Shown here: positions 6,661 through 7,532 of the stretch, in pieces
Layout: every line of letters begins with the position of its first letter
Position numbering within the stretch: position 1 is the first letter of the stretch
Assembly: GCA_903928835.1 (NCBI GenBank)
Contig: CAIYSK010000137.1
Span: 1 to 7,532 of the forward strand
Length of the DNA stretch: 7,532 bases
Source: an uncultured cyanobacterium
Lineage (GTDB): Bacteria; Cyanobacteriota; Cyanobacteriia; PCC-6307; Cyanobiaceae
Direction: 5' to 3'
The notes under the pieces: model-generated
The model's input: only the letters and a program-made list of their open reading frames with translations
Told to the model about the DNA's origin: nothing
Databases searched by the model: none
Translations under genes and position numbers: made by a program

Positions 6661-6702
6661 TGGGCTTAACAGCCTATGTCCCTCATCGGGGCTCTCCAAG
6701 CA

Positions 6703-6966
6703 ATGAGCGGTGAGCGCGTCGGTTTTCGCTTCAAGCACGCGGATGCGGTGGTGAAGCGCAACCCCCAGGGCCGCTCGCGCCGGGGTTGGGTGATGGAGCC
6801 CGTGGAACAAACCACCAGCCGCGGCACCAAGATGCCGGCCTATCGGATTCGTTGGCGCGATAGCGAGCGTCCCGAGATTGTTTTGCAGCACATGCTGATT
6901 GCCGATCCCGATCCCACCCCGCCCCCCGAGGGGGTGAGTCTGGTGCCGCCAGCTCCCAAGAAGTAG
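6703..6966 (+). CDS. Small conserved cyanobacterial protein of unknown function
   Basis: An 87-residue soluble protein with no known domain that I can name. It begins MSGERVGFRFKHADAVVKRN, continues with a strongly basic middle (PQGRSRRGWVMEPVEQT and RIRWRDSERPEIVLQHML), and ends in a proline- and aspartate-rich tail (ADPDPTPPPEGVSLVPPAPKK). There is no signal peptide or membrane segment. An in-frame ATG at 6676 would add nine residues (MSLIGALQA); I prefer 6703 because the sequence from MSGERVGF onward looks like the conserved core, and a possible promoter leaves too short a leader for 6676. Neither ATG has a clear ribosome site. The basic middle is compatible with nucleic-acid binding, but that is speculation. 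It sits 43 bases after lysS and converges on the DUF218 gene with a 23-base gap. Confidence 0.75.
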   Translation: MSGERVGFRFKHADAVVKRNPQGRSRRGWVMEPVEQTTSRGTKMPAYRIRWRDSERPEIVLQHMLIADPDPTPPPEGVSLVPPAPKK

Positions 6967-6989
6967 GGACTAGCCCCAAGACATAGGCC

Positions 6990-7532
6990 CTAGCTCCAGC
7001 CCTTGAGCCGGTAGGCCAGTAGCCCCACGTGTTCCTTTAGGGCTACGGTGCTCAGGTAGAGAAACTCGGCATCGGGAAGCAGGTCTTTGACCAAGCTGCC
7101 AGGCGTGACCTTGCCGAAATGGCCGCGATCGGGCAATTGGTAGTCGCAGGCCACCGGAATCACCGTGAGTCCGCTGCGCCGTTGGAAGGTGGCCAGGGAT
7201 CGGGGCATGTGAAAGGCGCTGGTCACCAGCAGCACCCGCTTCCAGCCCCTCTGCCGGCCGAGCTTGCCAATGGCTTGGGCTTCTTCGGCGGTGGTACGGG
7301 AGCCAGGGTTCAGCAGGATCTGGCTGGGTTTGAGCCCTAGTTCGATCGCCAGATCCCGGGCCCAAGCAGCTTCGGGAGGGGCTGGATCATCGGCGGTGAA
7401 GCTCACCTTGGCGCCGCTGGTGACCAGCAGGGGTGCCTTCCCCTGGCGCATCAGCCGCAGGCCGGTGAGCAGGCGATCGCCGCCTTCGGCCACTTCCACC
7501 GCCTGGCGGGGCGGCAGTTTGGGCCGCAGCCC
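6990..7532 (-). CDS. DUF218 (YdcF/ElyC/SanA-like) protein, 5' end cut off
   Basis: On the minus strand the frame stays open from the right edge to a TAG at 6992-6990, giving 180 or so visible residues. An internal GTG at 7499 is not likely the start, because the frame continues upstream without a stop (GLRPKLPPRQAVEVAEGGDR) and matches the domain. Family features are GGDRLLTGLRLMRQGKAPLL followed by VTSGAK, then LLNPGSRTTAEEAQAIG, VLLVTSAFHMPRSLATFQRR, GLTVIPVACDYQ, and a C-terminal AEFLYLSTVALKEHVGLLAY run. In this family the N-terminus usually holds one or two membrane segments, which would lie beyond the window. E. coli relatives affect envelope integrity (ElyC, SanA), but the biochemical activity is unsettled. 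It converges on the small conserved gene. Confidence 0.9.
   Translation of the reverse strand, partial: GLRPKLPPRQAVEVAEGGDRLLTGLRLMRQGKAPLLVTSGAKVSFTADDPAPPEAAWARDLAIELGLKPSQILLNPGSRTTAEEAQAIGKLGRQRGWKRVLLVTSAFHMPRSLATFQRRSGLTVIPVACDYQLPDRGHFGKVTPGSLVKDLLPDAEFLYLSTVALKEHVGLLAYRLKGWS
7473..7480. repeat. Single HIP1 octamer GCGATCGC
   Basis: One copy of the highly iterated palindrome found in many cyanobacteria lies inside the DUF218 gene. It is the only perfect copy I saw in the window, so the genome is probably not HIP1-rich, which suits the marine/Cyanobium side of the group. Confidence 0.8.

Noticed and set aside
6964..6992. Inverted repeat TAGGG/CCCTA between the two convergent stop codons as a shared terminator
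   Set aside because: The stem is only five bases with a 19-base loop, no T-run on either strand, and it largely consists of the two TAG stop codons.
1..7532. Search for a new defence, mobile or biosynthetic system, CRISPR repeats, tRNA genes or insertion-sequence ends
   Set aside because: All gaps are under 160 bases, the genes are conserved core genes, and no repeat array, transposase, integrase or tRNA-like fold was seen.

Overview
The window reads as an ordinary chromosomal stretch of a GC-rich picocyanobacterium. The best fit is the Synechococcus/Cyanobium group rather than low-GC Prochlorococcus. The grounds are protein-level resemblance: an RpaB-type response regulator found only in cyanobacteria and plastids, a picocyanobacterial-style LysRS N-terminus, and the small conserved protein after lysS. 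Dense, closely packed genes and strong G/C bias at third codon positions agree. The species call is inference from recalled families; no search was run.

Layout. The left edge holds the 5' part of ssb on the minus strand. A 140-base divergent gap follows, then a tight plus-strand run: mreB, mreC (5-base gap), mreD (4-base ATGA overlap) and a lipoprotein of the sugar-type solute-binding family (stop and start directly adjacent). This looks like one transcription unit of cell-shape genes with a binding-protein gene attached. A gap of about 157 bases carries a possible terminator and a pair of direct repeats, and leads into rpaB. After 51 bases comes lysS, which starts with TTG. A small conserved protein of unknown function follows, with a possible promoter of its own over the lysS stop codon. 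Converging on it from the right edge is a minus-strand DUF218 (YdcF/ElyC/SanA-like) gene whose 5' end is cut off.

How they fit together. MreB, MreC and MreD form the elongation scaffold that directs lateral wall synthesis. The DUF218 family has envelope links in other bacteria. SSB and LysRS are housekeeping proteins for DNA maintenance and translation. RpaB is a master response regulator for light and redox stress. No permease or ATPase gene accompanies the binding protein here, so its transport partner is unknown.

I found no tRNA or rRNA, insertion sequence, CRISPR array, toxin-antitoxin pair or defence system, and no clearly new biological system. The most interesting points are regulatory: a terminator-like hairpin with a -10-like hexamer in its loop at the mreB start, phased direct repeats upstream of rpaB, and the coupling of a solute-binding lipoprotein to mreBCD.
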